This document shows positions 1 to 6,170 of a DNA stretch of 13,545 nt, one piece after another. Made by a program: the position numbers and the translations under genes. The DNA comes from Planctomycetota bacterium (GTDB lineage Bacteria; Planctomycetota; Phycisphaerae; Sedimentisphaerales; Anaerobacaceae): positions 1-13,545 of the forward strand of contig JADFHU010000062.1 in assembly GCA_022567055.1 (NCBI GenBank), in the 5' to 3' direction. Positions within the stretch are counted from its first letter, which is position 1, and every line of letters starts with the position of its first letter. Under the pieces are notes generated by a model. That model worked only from the letters and a program-made list of their open reading frames with translations, did not search any database and was not told where the DNA came from.

Positions 1-37
1 AAAACACTTGTGAAATCCAACTGCGTTTTGTGATCAT

Positions 38-195
38 AGATGCTTTTTATGCTGCTATCGCAGCTAAGGACCCGCACAACAATAACTTACCGCTTCTCCA
101 TCTCATCTTCAGGTCGTCTTTGGCCGTTCCTCAATCGCGAAAACAGCGGCTTCCTTGGAGCAAAACTGGCTGCGATAGCAGCATAAAAAGCATCT
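38..195. repeat. 27-bp perfect inverted repeat (38-64 and 169-195)
   Basis: Bases 38-64 and 169-195 are perfect reverse complements over 27 bp, separated by 104 nt. The left member is the sequence directly flanking palindromic element P copy 1. The right member lies inside that element, within the 60-nt stretch absent from copy 2. As RNA or single-stranded DNA the two could form a strong stem competing with the P hairpin. It could also be read as the ends of a 158-bp miniature element, but no target-site duplication is visible. Confidence 0.8.
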
Positions 196-311
196 CAAGC
201 AATCCTCAACGTAGGCCCACTACGCGTCCGGTTTCGCTCAATCGATCACGACCAAATCCAACCTAAATCTGAGCGGATAATTCGGTAACTTATTGTCGTG
301 CACGTCCTAAG
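64..311. repeat. Palindromic element P, copy 1 (248 bp, carries a 60-nt insertion)
   Basis: Terminal inverted repeats at 64-89 and 286-311 pair at 21 of 26 positions by hand count, both ending in CTNAGG-type sequence. The right arm runs through GGTTTCGCTCAATCG (230-244), which is identical in copy 2 at 13229-13243. The centre is a CGTAG/CTACG stem (210-214 and 220-224) with a 5-nt loop. The left arm (roughly 64-149) also aligns with the left arm of copy 2. About 60 nt at 150-208 have no counterpart in copy 2; subtracting them gives 188 bp, the length of copy 2. A weak 78-codon frame crosses it, but the conservation is of the palindrome and not of protein. It looks like a MITE-like or structured-RNA element just beyond the sulfatase stop codon. 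Confidence 0.75.
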
Positions 312-331
312 AGCACCTACGCAATGGGAAG

Positions 332-1825
332 TTAGTTTTTGTCGTGCACGGCCTTTTCGACATTCATTACCGGGTCTCGGATCGCTTGTTGCCACTCGGA
401 AAGACGCTCCTGGAGTTCTTCTCGCACCGGTCTGAATTCGGAGATACGGTAAAGATTGCGATTTTCACCGGGATCGTTTTCGAGATCGTATAATTCGTCC
501 ATCATCAGCGGAAGATGAAATCTCACGAGTTTCCAATGTTTGGTGCGAATCATTCGCATGAGTGCAAACCCATTTCGTTCGACGTCCAGTTGTCCGAACA
601 ACGCACCTCGCCAGGGAACGTTCTGACCGCGAAGCAGCGGAGACAGGTCCAACCCTTCAAGCTTGAGATCAGGAGGATGAGGCACGTCCAACATACTGAG
701 CAGCGTAGGGAAAAAATCAAGATTGGACACCATTTGTGTAATCCGCGTGCCCGGTTTGACGACGCCTGGCCATCGAATAAGCAAGGGGACTCGGATGGAA
801 TCGTCAAACATGTTCATGCGACGGGGGCCGAACTGGCCGCCGGCAAAGTACGTGGCAGTTCCCTTACCGATCAGGTTCCGATGCCCCATCATGAACCCAT
901 GGTCGCTGGTGAAAATAACAATCGTCCGATCATCCAGGCCCTGGGTTTGCAGGCTGTTCAAAACCCGTCCCAGATTACGGTCCACCGTGCGGACTAATCC
1001 CAGGTAATTCCGCATGTACGTCCGAAGGCGCTCCTCACCGGTTCCAAATTCCGCCCGGGCCTCGGGCAGCGTCACCTCGACGTCTTCGAGTGGTTCCAAA
1101 TCTTCTGCCGGTACTTTGTTCCAGGGAGAGTGCGGGACTTGTGTCGCTAGAACCAAGGCAAACGGCCGATTCCGATTCCTCTCGATGAACTGAATCGCCT
1201 TGTCCGTCAGAACATCCGTCATGAAACGGTTGTAGGCTTGCTTGCGACCATTTTCTTGCATCACGGGCTTGCTCAAATCCAGAACTCCGGCCAGATACGG
1301 CCCGAAATAATAGTCAAATCCATGGCCTGTGGGGTGATGTTCTTCCTGGACACCTAGGTGCCATTTTCCCACCAGACCGGTGGTATAACCGTGTTTTTGA
1401 AGCACTTCCGGCCAAGTGACGGTCTTCGAATCCAATCCCCGTCGAATCTCCCGTTCGTAGTCCTTCGGCGGAAGCCACCCCTCCATCAAGGACCAATACA
1501 AAACATCGGAGATGCCGACTTGCGTCGGATACAAACCGGTCAGAAAGCTCGCTCGACTCGGAGAACACAGGGGCGAGACTGAAAAAGCGTCTGTAAACAA
1601 AGCCCCCTCTTTTGCCAGACGATCCATGTTGGGGGTCGGGCATTGGCGGTTGCCATACGCTCCTATCGTCCAAGCTCCCTGATCGTCCGTCAGGACAATC
1701 ACTACGTTCCATCTCTTAGTCGAAGAAGTCTTAGGCTGAGCCGTCAATTGCCCGAGATCAGAGACAAATCCGAGCAAACCAATCAAGCAGCCGACACCCA
1801 GGAAAGTTTTAATTGATCTCATCAT
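332..1825 (-). CDS. Secreted formylglycine-dependent sulfatase (arylsulfatase family, S1)
   Basis: The 497-aa product hydrolyses sulfate esters, probably on polysaccharides or other organic sulfates, in the periplasm or outside the cell. A signal peptide occupies about residues 1-30 (hydrophobic core 8-24). The metal-binding pair D47-D48 lies in the segment VLTDDQG. The maturation motif is CSPSRASFLTG at 87-97, in which C87 would become formylglycine. GKWHLG (153-158), PHSPW (231-235) and SDHG (307-310) supply the usual Lys, His, Asp and His active-site residues. Length and motif order fit the family, so the enzyme looks intact. Two ATG codons are adjacent at 1825 and 1822, preceded by a GAAGG ribosome site. 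Substrate cannot be told from the sequence, and no anaerobic maturase or FGE gene is in the window. Its last codons (VHDKN) overlap a sequence resembling the end of the neighbouring palindromic element. Confidence 0.93.
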   Translation of the reverse strand: MMRSIKTFLGVGCLIGLLGFVSDLGQLTAQPKTSSTKRWNVVIVLTDDQGAWTIGAYGNRQCPTPNMDRLAKEGALFTDAFSVSPLCSPSRASFLTGLYPTQVGISDVLYWSLMEGWLPPKDYEREIRRGLDSKTVTWPEVLQKHGYTTGLVGKWHLGVQEEHHPTGHGFDYYFGPYLAGVLDLSKPVMQENGRKQAYNRFMTDVLTDKAIQFIERNRNRPFALVLATQVPHSPWNKVPAEDLEPLEDVEVTLPEARAEFGTGEERLRTYMRNYLGLVRTVDRNLGRVLNSLQTQGLDDRTIVIFTSDHGFMMGHRNLIGKGTATYFAGGQFGPRRMNMFDDSIRVPLLIRWPGVVKPGTRITQMVSNLDFFPTLLSMLDVPHPPDLKLEGLDLSPLLRGQNVPWRGALFGQLDVERNGFALMRMIRTKHWKLVRFHLPLMMDELYDLENDPGENRNLYRISEFRPVREELQERLSEWQQAIRDPVMNVEKAVHDKN

Positions 1826-1903
1826 TTAGAACCTTCGGCACTTTCTAATTGTGCATTTTGAATGCTGTCGGATTTGTGTTCCAAGTTGTTCGCTAGGTAC
1901 GGA

Positions 1904-2008
1904 CTATTCTTTATCGAGGCTGGCCAAGTTGCGCTGAATTACGTTGTACGGCACCGTCATGGAGTGGGCGACCTCCCGGGACCAATAGTCGGGTCTGTGG
2001 CCCCTGTC
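1904..2008 (-). pseudogene. Possible 3' tail of a lost gene, abutting repeat R2
   Basis: On the minus strand a 34-codon open frame with coding-like composition, including the segments DYWSREVAHSM and VPYNVIQRNLASL, ends at a TAG (1904-1906). Its upstream limit is an in-frame stop at 2009-2011, exactly where repeat R2 copy 1 begins. There is no start codon or ribosome site. The protein family is not recognised. It reads like the C-terminus of a gene whose body was lost when R2 arrived, but a frame this short may be chance. Confidence 0.3.
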
Positions 2009-2131
2009 CTACTCAATAATTCGAACTTGTTTGATTCCAACGGCTTATATAAGCTTCCTGAACACCGATTGATTATGAATTCTATGGGAATATTCGGGAG
2101 CCATCAATATTGAAAATGCTTACCACGCTCA
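2003..2131. repeat. Dispersed repeat R2, copy 1
   Basis: Bases 2003-2131 align with 12632-12769 along their length. The strongest shared blocks are AATTCGAACTT, GATTCCAACGGCTTAT, GCTTCCTGAA, ATTCTATG and GAATATTCGGG. Small indels and substitutions separate the copies, so they have diverged. No conserved reading frame or terminal inverted repeat is seen. The element lies about 180 bp upstream of the leftward sulfatase, in the same orientation to that gene as copy 2 has to the leftward hydrolase at 12619. Confidence 0.75.
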
Positions 2132-2670
2132 TATTCGAGTGACCGCTAGCGCATCAACTGTAGGATGAGCCATCACAGGGAAAGGCTCTTCACATGACAA
2201 AATACCCAGGACCACACCCCCAGGGCAAAAGTAACCGCTAAATCGCCATCGAAACTTCAGACCGCGGCTGACATTCTGAGAATTAACTCCTGGAAGGTAG
2301 ATGACTTAGCCACGGATGGGTTTTTGCACCCTACGCGGCCTCTGGGCTTATTCCTCCTTGATTCACTATACATCCCAACGGTAAACTCTCCCCTATCGGT
2401 GGAAAACGAAATGCGTTATCACTGACAATAATGAAATCGTAACTGTGTTTCGTCATCGTACTGTAAGAGCACCTACGCAAAATGACTCTGCATTCAAACG
2501 GCTTATTCTGTGTCTGGACGGTGTCAGGCTCCATCGACCGTCCTCGGACGGCCTGCTTCGCCTTCCTTGCCAGTCGCAGAAACGTTCGTTTTCAGTGCTA
2601 CGATTCATTTTGGTAGGCACTCTAAGTCTGATTGAATTGCGTCGAGTATGCCAGAACGATTTGAGGTTAC
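2132..2670. other. Gene-free stretch upstream of the phosphodiesterase
   Basis: No convincing gene lies here on either strand. What can be seen: an isolated copy of the P-element terminus (2440-2480); a GGTGTCAGGCTCC string at 2519-2531, followed by a CCGTCC/GGACGG inverted repeat (2538-2551) of the kind found in REP-type palindromes; and no consensus promoter for the downstream phosphodiesterase. The 121-codon frame at 2445-2810 overlaps that gene and looks non-coding. Confidence 0.5.
2440..2480 (+). repeat. Isolated right terminus of palindromic element P plus flank
   Basis: Aligning 2440-2480 with 286-324 gives matches over the whole stretch, ending in an exact 17-nt identity (TAAGAGCACCTACGCAA at 2464-2480 and 308-324). 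The first part corresponds to the right end of element P copy 1. The last 13 nt lie beyond that end, so the shared unit includes flanking sequence. The matching left arm and central stem are not recognisable upstream of 2440, so this is a remnant or a shared target sequence. Confidence 0.55.
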
Positions 2671-3612
2671 ATGGGGAAACTGGAGAAAGTCATGCGAATA
2701 ACCGGAATTCTATTGGGAATGGGAATCATGGCCACGAATGTCATTGCGGAAAGTCCACTTGTCATAGCGCATCGGGGTGCGAGTGGATATTTGCCCGAGC
2801 ACACACTTGAGGCCTATGCAGCGGCGTATGCGATGGGTGCGGACTACATTGAGCCGGACCTCGTTCGCACGAAGGACGGACATTTCATTTGTCTGCATGA
2901 CATTCACCTTGACGCGACGACGAACGTCGAGACCGCGTTTCCTGATCGGGCACGTGCGGATGGGCGGTATTACGCCGCGGACTTTTCGCTGGTGGAGATT
3001 AAGACATTGCGAGCTGAGGAGCGACTCAAGAACCGATTTCCCAAGGGGCATTCGTCGTTCGAGGTACCGACATTTCGCGAAATGATCGAACTGGTTCAAG
3101 GATTGAACGAATCGACCGGAGATCGAATCGGGATCTATCCAGAGTTGAAGCAACCGAGTTGGCATGCGAAGGAAGGCTTGCCTATGGAGGAAGCGTTTGT
3201 TGCAATTCTGAAAGTGTATGGGTATATGGACCGCGACTCGTTGATTTATATCCAGTGTTTTGAAGCGGAACCGCTGCAAAAACTGCGAGATGAATTGGGG
3301 TGTAAAGCACCGCAGATCTTCTTGACGGGAGCGGATAAACTATCTGACGAAAAGCTTCAAGAGATTGCCCGTTTCGCAGACGGGATCGGGCCATCCAAAC
3401 AGATGATCGAATCCGATCCCGACGTGGTCGAGCGGGCGCATCAGAAGGGGCTGCGGGTGCATCCATACACGTTTCGGGTCGATCAGGTGCCGTCGAAGTA
3501 TCCAGATGTGGAAGCGGAACTGAAGACGTTTTTTAGAGTCTACGGAGTTGACGGTGTGTTTACGGATTTCGCGGATGTCGCGAAACGTGTTCGCGACGAG
3601 GCAGAGAACTGA
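2671..3612 (+). CDS. Secreted glycerophosphodiester phosphodiesterase (GlpQ-like)
   Basis: The 313-aa product cleaves glycerophosphodiesters to glycerol-3-phosphate and an alcohol in the periplasm. A signal peptide precedes a probable cleavage after residue 26 (NVIA/ES). The GDPD signature is clear: AHRGASGYLPEHT at 33-45 with catalytic H34-R35, E61 and D63 in YIEPDL for the metal, and the second histidine H76 in LHD. PELKQP at 157-162 supplies a further metal-binding Glu. The C-terminal GVDGVFTDFADVA closes the TIM barrel. The long region between the second histidine and the PELK motif resembles periplasmic GlpQ more than cytoplasmic UgpQ. ATG 2692 (GGAG six bases upstream) gives a more typical short signal peptide and may be the true start; ATG 2671 has GAGG four bases upstream. 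It stands alone, with a transposase scar immediately downstream. Confidence 0.92.
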   Translation: MGKLEKVMRITGILLGMGIMATNVIAESPLVIAHRGASGYLPEHTLEAYAAAYAMGADYIEPDLVRTKDGHFICLHDIHLDATTNVETAFPDRARADGRYYAADFSLVEIKTLRAEERLKNRFPKGHSSFEVPTFREMIELVQGLNESTGDRIGIYPELKQPSWHAKEGLPMEEAFVAILKVYGYMDRDSLIYIQCFEAEPLQKLRDELGCKAPQIFLTGADKLSDEKLQEIARFADGIGPSKQMIESDPDVVERAHQKGLRVHPYTFRVDQVPSKYPDVEAELKTFFRVYGVDGVFTDFADVAKRVRDEAEN

Positions 3613-3613
3613 G

Positions 3614-3706
3614 GTTTACACCTGTCTGGCCAATTCCATTGACAAGGAACTCTACAAAGCGATTGCTTACTTGCGTGAACAGGTGCGGGTCCCTTGTGGA
3701 GCATAG
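3614..3706 (+). pseudogene. N-terminal scar of an integrase-type transposase
   Basis: Directly after the phosphodiesterase stop, a plus-strand frame reads NSIDKELYKAIAYLREQVRV. This amphipathic, charged helix resembles the start of helix-turn-helix/integrase-core transposases, in which a similar helix precedes the DNA-binding domain. The frame then runs into repeat R1 copy A and stops at 3704-3706. Nothing of the catalytic domain remains. The assignment rests on one short segment from memory of the family, so it is tentative. Confidence 0.45.
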
Positions 3707-3830
3707 TTCCTGGTTGGAAAACTGTTCTCGTTTCATCAACTTAGGCGGTCCCATTAGTGATTTTTCTAAAGAGACTTTGCGGGTATATTCAGCCTTCGTA
3801 CAGGGGTCCCATTGGCCATTGACAAGTACA
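3680..3830 (+). repeat. Dispersed repeat R1, copy A
   Basis: This stretch aligns with 7732-7887 and 12868-13009, all in the same orientation. Shared blocks include GCATAGTTCCTGGTTGGAA, TCGTTTCATCAACT, AGGCGGTCC, GAGACTTTGCGGGTATATTC and TTCGTACAG. Copies A and B also share TTGACAAGTACA at their right end; C diverges before it. No frame is intact in all three copies. Copy A is fused on its left to the transposase scar. A CCATTGACAAG string occurs both at 3636-3646 and at 3816-3826, flanking most of the copy. Confidence 0.8.
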
Positions 3831-3944
3831 GTTGGATCCGCAACGCTACGAACACGGGCTTGGGCAAAGGGCGAAACCCCTGGGGCGCCGATCGGTATCT
3901 CAAAAGGTAAAATCGATAATTGTCATCGCCGAAAGGAAGAAGAT

Positions 3945-4841
3945 ATGCGAACCGCTTTTTTGACACTTTTGGTCATCGTGATGAGTTTCCAGTTTTCACC
4001 AATTGCATGGTCGAATGAGAGAAGAACAGATCCCCTTCCTTTGAAACTCGATTACTGGGGCTGGCGAAACCAAAACCAGAACCTCCATGCGGGCATTTCA
4101 CTCAATTCCGACGAAGGCGCCGATGGGTTCTCCTACCTGTGGTTCTACGAATGGCATCTGTTTGACGCCCTTAACAAAAGCGAGCATTCAAAAGGATCGG
4201 CCGAATGGGAATGGACAATCGCGCCAGATGGCCGATCGGCCAAAATTGATTCGGAACGGATCAAATTGACAGCGAAGGCCTCCGACGACGGCGCAGACTT
4301 GACGCTCCGGATCACCAATACCTCCGACCATAATTGGCCACCTATAGCGGCGATCATTCCCTGCCTCAATCCAGGAAAAAGTGACCAGATGAAGGTGAAT
4401 ACGGCCTTTCTTGACCAAGGGCATGACCACACTTACTTCCTCGGTTCGGACGGATTGCGTCTACTTAAGGGCAGGGAGATCCATTTCAACCACGATTCGC
4501 GAACGGCGATCATGGACTGGAAGAAAGGACGCAATAACGATCATTTTGTATTCTCTTCAAAGTGGCCTACATCGGAAGTGGACGCCTACGGCGGACTCCT
4601 CCTCCGCGAGTCTGATGACAAGACATGGGTAATGGGAATTGCGTGGGAATCATTTATCTCCGCGCAAGGTCATAATCCGTGGCACTGTATGCACCTTTCG
4701 ATCGGCGTGGGACCGCTGGCGCCGGGCGAGACGAAAACGATTCGGGGCAAAATGTATCTGTTTGAGGGGACGAAGGAAGATTGTCTCGAGCGTTTCAACA
4801 GAGGTTTTCGTCTCAATTCGAAGCGCGCACAAAGCAAATAA
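3945..4841 (+). CDS. Secreted protein of unknown function
   Basis: The 298-aa product begins at ATG 3945, with AAGGA seven bases upstream and a clean signal peptide (about residues 1-22, ending IAWS/N). The frame is open for 102 codons further upstream, but that part is read-through of repeat R1 and a spacer. The mature part is rich in Trp, Asp and beta-strand-like segments (ADLTLRITNTSDHNWPP, TWVMGIAWESF) and ends with APGETKTIRGKMYLF, typical of beta-sandwich domains. The segment SAQGHNPWHCMHLSIGVGP contains clustered His, Cys and Trp and may be a functional core. No catalytic signature is recognised; it may bind or process carbohydrate, which is a guess from fold impression and from neighbouring exported hydrolases. 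It could share a transcript with the upstream phosphodiesterase, but the 332-bp gap holding R1 argues against this. Confidence 0.8.
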   Translation: MRTAFLTLLVIVMSFQFSPIAWSNERRTDPLPLKLDYWGWRNQNQNLHAGISLNSDEGADGFSYLWFYEWHLFDALNKSEHSKGSAEWEWTIAPDGRSAKIDSERIKLTAKASDDGADLTLRITNTSDHNWPPIAAIIPCLNPGKSDQMKVNTAFLDQGHDHTYFLGSDGLRLLKGREIHFNHDSRTAIMDWKKGRNNDHFVFSSKWPTSEVDAYGGLLLRESDDKTWVMGIAWESFISAQGHNPWHCMHLSIGVGPLAPGETKTIRGKMYLFEGTKEDCLERFNRGFRLNSKRAQSK

Positions 4842-4875
4842 TCGGCTGTTCAGCAACGCAGCACAAAAAGGCCGG

Positions 4876-5046
4876 ATGGACAATAACAATAAGAACCCCC
4901 TGCGGCGTGCCCACAGGTCTACGGGTCATAAACATGAAGACAGCGGTTTGCTTTCACTCTATCTTATCCATTCACAAAAACACGATGGTAATTATGGAGT
5001 ATTGGCAGACAAGATATTGAAAAATAAAGACTTGCAAAACCGATAA
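4876..5046 (+). CDS. Possible small ORF, 56 aa, hydrophilic
   Basis: ATG 4876 opens a 56-codon frame rich in Asn, Lys and His, ending LADKILKNKDLQNR before TAA 5044-5046. An AAGG lies four bases before the ATG, a weak ribosome site. It follows the unknown secreted gene by 34 bp on the same strand, and its stop lies just ahead of a strong AAGGAG site. No family is recognised. It may be a real small gene, the remnant of a larger one, or chance. Confidence 0.28.
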   Translation: MDNNNKNPLRRAHRSTGHKHEDSGLLSLYLIHSQKHDGNYGVLADKILKNKDLQNR

Positions 5047-5051
5047 AATGT

Positions 5052-5083
5052 AAGGAGACCGTCTACGTGTCCGAACGTCTCAC
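5052..5083 (+). promoter_or_regulatory. Orphan ribosome binding site and GTG start
   Basis: AAGGAG at 5052-5057 lies nine bases before GTG 5067, which starts SERLTH on the plus strand. After six codons the frame enters the antisense of the dehydrogenase gene, whose stop is at 5084-5086, and continues only as an 85-codon shadow. The site is better than several ribosome sites of real genes here. It may be the preserved start of a plus-strand gene whose body was replaced by the dehydrogenase-transporter block. Confidence 0.35.
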
Positions 5084-6154
5084 TCACAGCGGCTCGATTT
5101 TTAAATGCCGGGCGACCGTTTCGAACTGTTCAATAACCATCGGGTTGATGGGGATGCCGTGCACCTCGCGGTCGGCTTGGTACGCTTTTTCCGGGTCACC
5201 GGGAACTAGGACCGCTACTTCCGGGTCCTGCCGGGGTTCGCGGCGGATACGATCGGCCATCTCCTGCAGCCGTGTCTTGAAGCGCTCGGGCTCTTCGAAG
5301 GCGTCGATGCGAATCGCGCCGTAGAACTGGCCGAGGTGACGCTTTTGAGACATGGGATCCTCAAACATATCGGAAACATTGTCGCCCGTTGGCATACCGG
5401 TCAGCAGGCCGCTGAGAATGTCGACCATCATGGCGATTCCGAAACCTTTGTAATCGCCGATCGGGAGCAGTTGGGCGACTTGATCGGGAACCCTTGTTTC
5501 GATGCCGTGCTTGTCAGCGCCGCAGCCTGGTGGCAGTTCGAGGCCCCGATCGACATACAGTCGGATCTTGTTGGCACTCATGAGTGTTGTCGCGCCGTCG
5601 TAGCAAAACGGACCTTCGGAGACCATGGGTGCCGCCATACAGATGGGATTTGTGCCAAAGAACGTCCCGGAGGCATTGGCCGAGCGCATCTTGGGCGTGG
5701 CGTGGGTGTACGCCGTGCCAATCATATCTTCCGTGCACGCCTCGAGCACGAAATAGGCCATGGATCCACAGTGAGTGGAATTGCGTACGGCGACGTGACC
5801 CGAACCGGCCTCCCGGGCCAGTTCCATGGCATGGCGCATGGCGCGGATGCCCGCTGCGTGGCCGAACCCATGATCCGCGTCGAAGCGTCCGGTCGACGGG
5901 CTGGTCTGTTCGAAGCGAAATTCCGGGTTCGGATTGATGCGCCCGCCTTTGACTGCCTTAAGATAATGCGGCAGCAGGCGAACGCCATGGGAGTCCACGC
6001 CCCGCAATGACGCCTGCCAGAGACCATTTGCCGTTGATTTCGCCCCGCTTTCTTCCACCCCGGATTTAAGGAGGGATTGTTCGACGAAATCATAGACTGC
6101 AGCGGCCCGATAGCGGCGTTGGTCATTTTCCGGATTCAGAGTCTTTCCTTTCAT
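5084..6154 (-). CDS. Ldh_2-family NAD(P)-dependent dehydrogenase (malate/L-lactate/ureidoglycolate type)
   Basis: The 356-aa product is a cytoplasmic oxidoreductase that would interconvert a 2-hydroxy acid and a 2-keto acid using NAD(P). The family pattern is complete: RGVDSHGVRLLPHYL starting at 51 with the conserved Asp-Ser-His-Gly, NSTHCGS at 125-131, GTNPI near 167-171, NKIRLYVDRG near 195-204, and GDYKGFG at 233-239 forming the nucleotide-binding region. Length is close to the usual 330-360 aa. ATG 6154 is chosen because AAGGGA sits six bases upstream; a start at 6184 would overlap the transporter stop and lacks a good ribosome site. It follows the transporter by 16 nt, so the two form an operon. 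The family covers malate, lactate, sulfolactate, ureidoglycolate and 2,3-diketogulonate enzymes, and the substrate cannot be chosen from motifs alone. Confidence 0.9.
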   Translation of the reverse strand: MKGKTLNPENDQRRYRAAAVYDFVEQSLLKSGVEESGAKSTANGLWQASLRGVDSHGVRLLPHYLKAVKGGRINPNPEFRFEQTSPSTGRFDADHGFGHAAGIRAMRHAMELAREAGSGHVAVRNSTHCGSMAYFVLEACTEDMIGTAYTHATPKMRSANASGTFFGTNPICMAAPMVSEGPFCYDGATTLMSANKIRLYVDRGLELPPGCGADKHGIETRVPDQVAQLLPIGDYKGFGIAMMVDILSGLLTGMPTGDNVSDMFEDPMSQKRHLGQFYGAIRIDAFEEPERFKTRLQEMADRIRREPRQDPEVAVLVPGDPEKAYQADREVHGIPINPMVIEQFETVARHLKIEPL

Positions 6155-6157
6155 ATT

Positions 6158-6167
6158 CGGTCCCTTA
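6158..6167 (-). promoter_or_regulatory. Ribosome binding site leader shared with the transporter gene
   Basis: TAAGGGACCG lies three bases before the dehydrogenase ATG. The identical ten bases lie three bases before the transporter ATG (7518-7527). This fixes both starts and suggests matched translation rates for the pair. Confidence 0.7.
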
Positions 6168-6170
6168 CCC

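Noticed and set aside
30..266. 78-codon plus-strand frame at the left edge
   Set aside because: It lies on palindromic element P and the 27-bp inverted repeat, lacks a ribosome site and shows no protein-family resemblance.
305..338. 34-bp insertion with 12-bp target-site duplication (TTGTCGTGCACG on both sides)
   Set aside because: The left copy of the 12-mer belongs to the terminus of palindromic element P, so the duplication is better explained by similarity of the element end to the sulfatase 3' end.
3819..3824. Consensus -35 TTGACA at the right end of R1 copy A as a promoter for the secreted unknown gene
   Set aside because: No acceptable -10 hexamer follows at 16-18 bp here or at the equivalent place in copy B.
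3639..3944. 102-codon N-terminal extension of the secreted unknown protein
   Set aside because: It is read-through of the transposase scar, R1 copy A and a spacer. The ATG at 3945 has a good ribosome site and begins a signal peptide.
5336..6010. 224-codon plus-strand frame
   Set aside because: Antisense shadow of the Ldh_2 dehydrogenase in GC-rich sequence; no ribosome site or recognisable domain.
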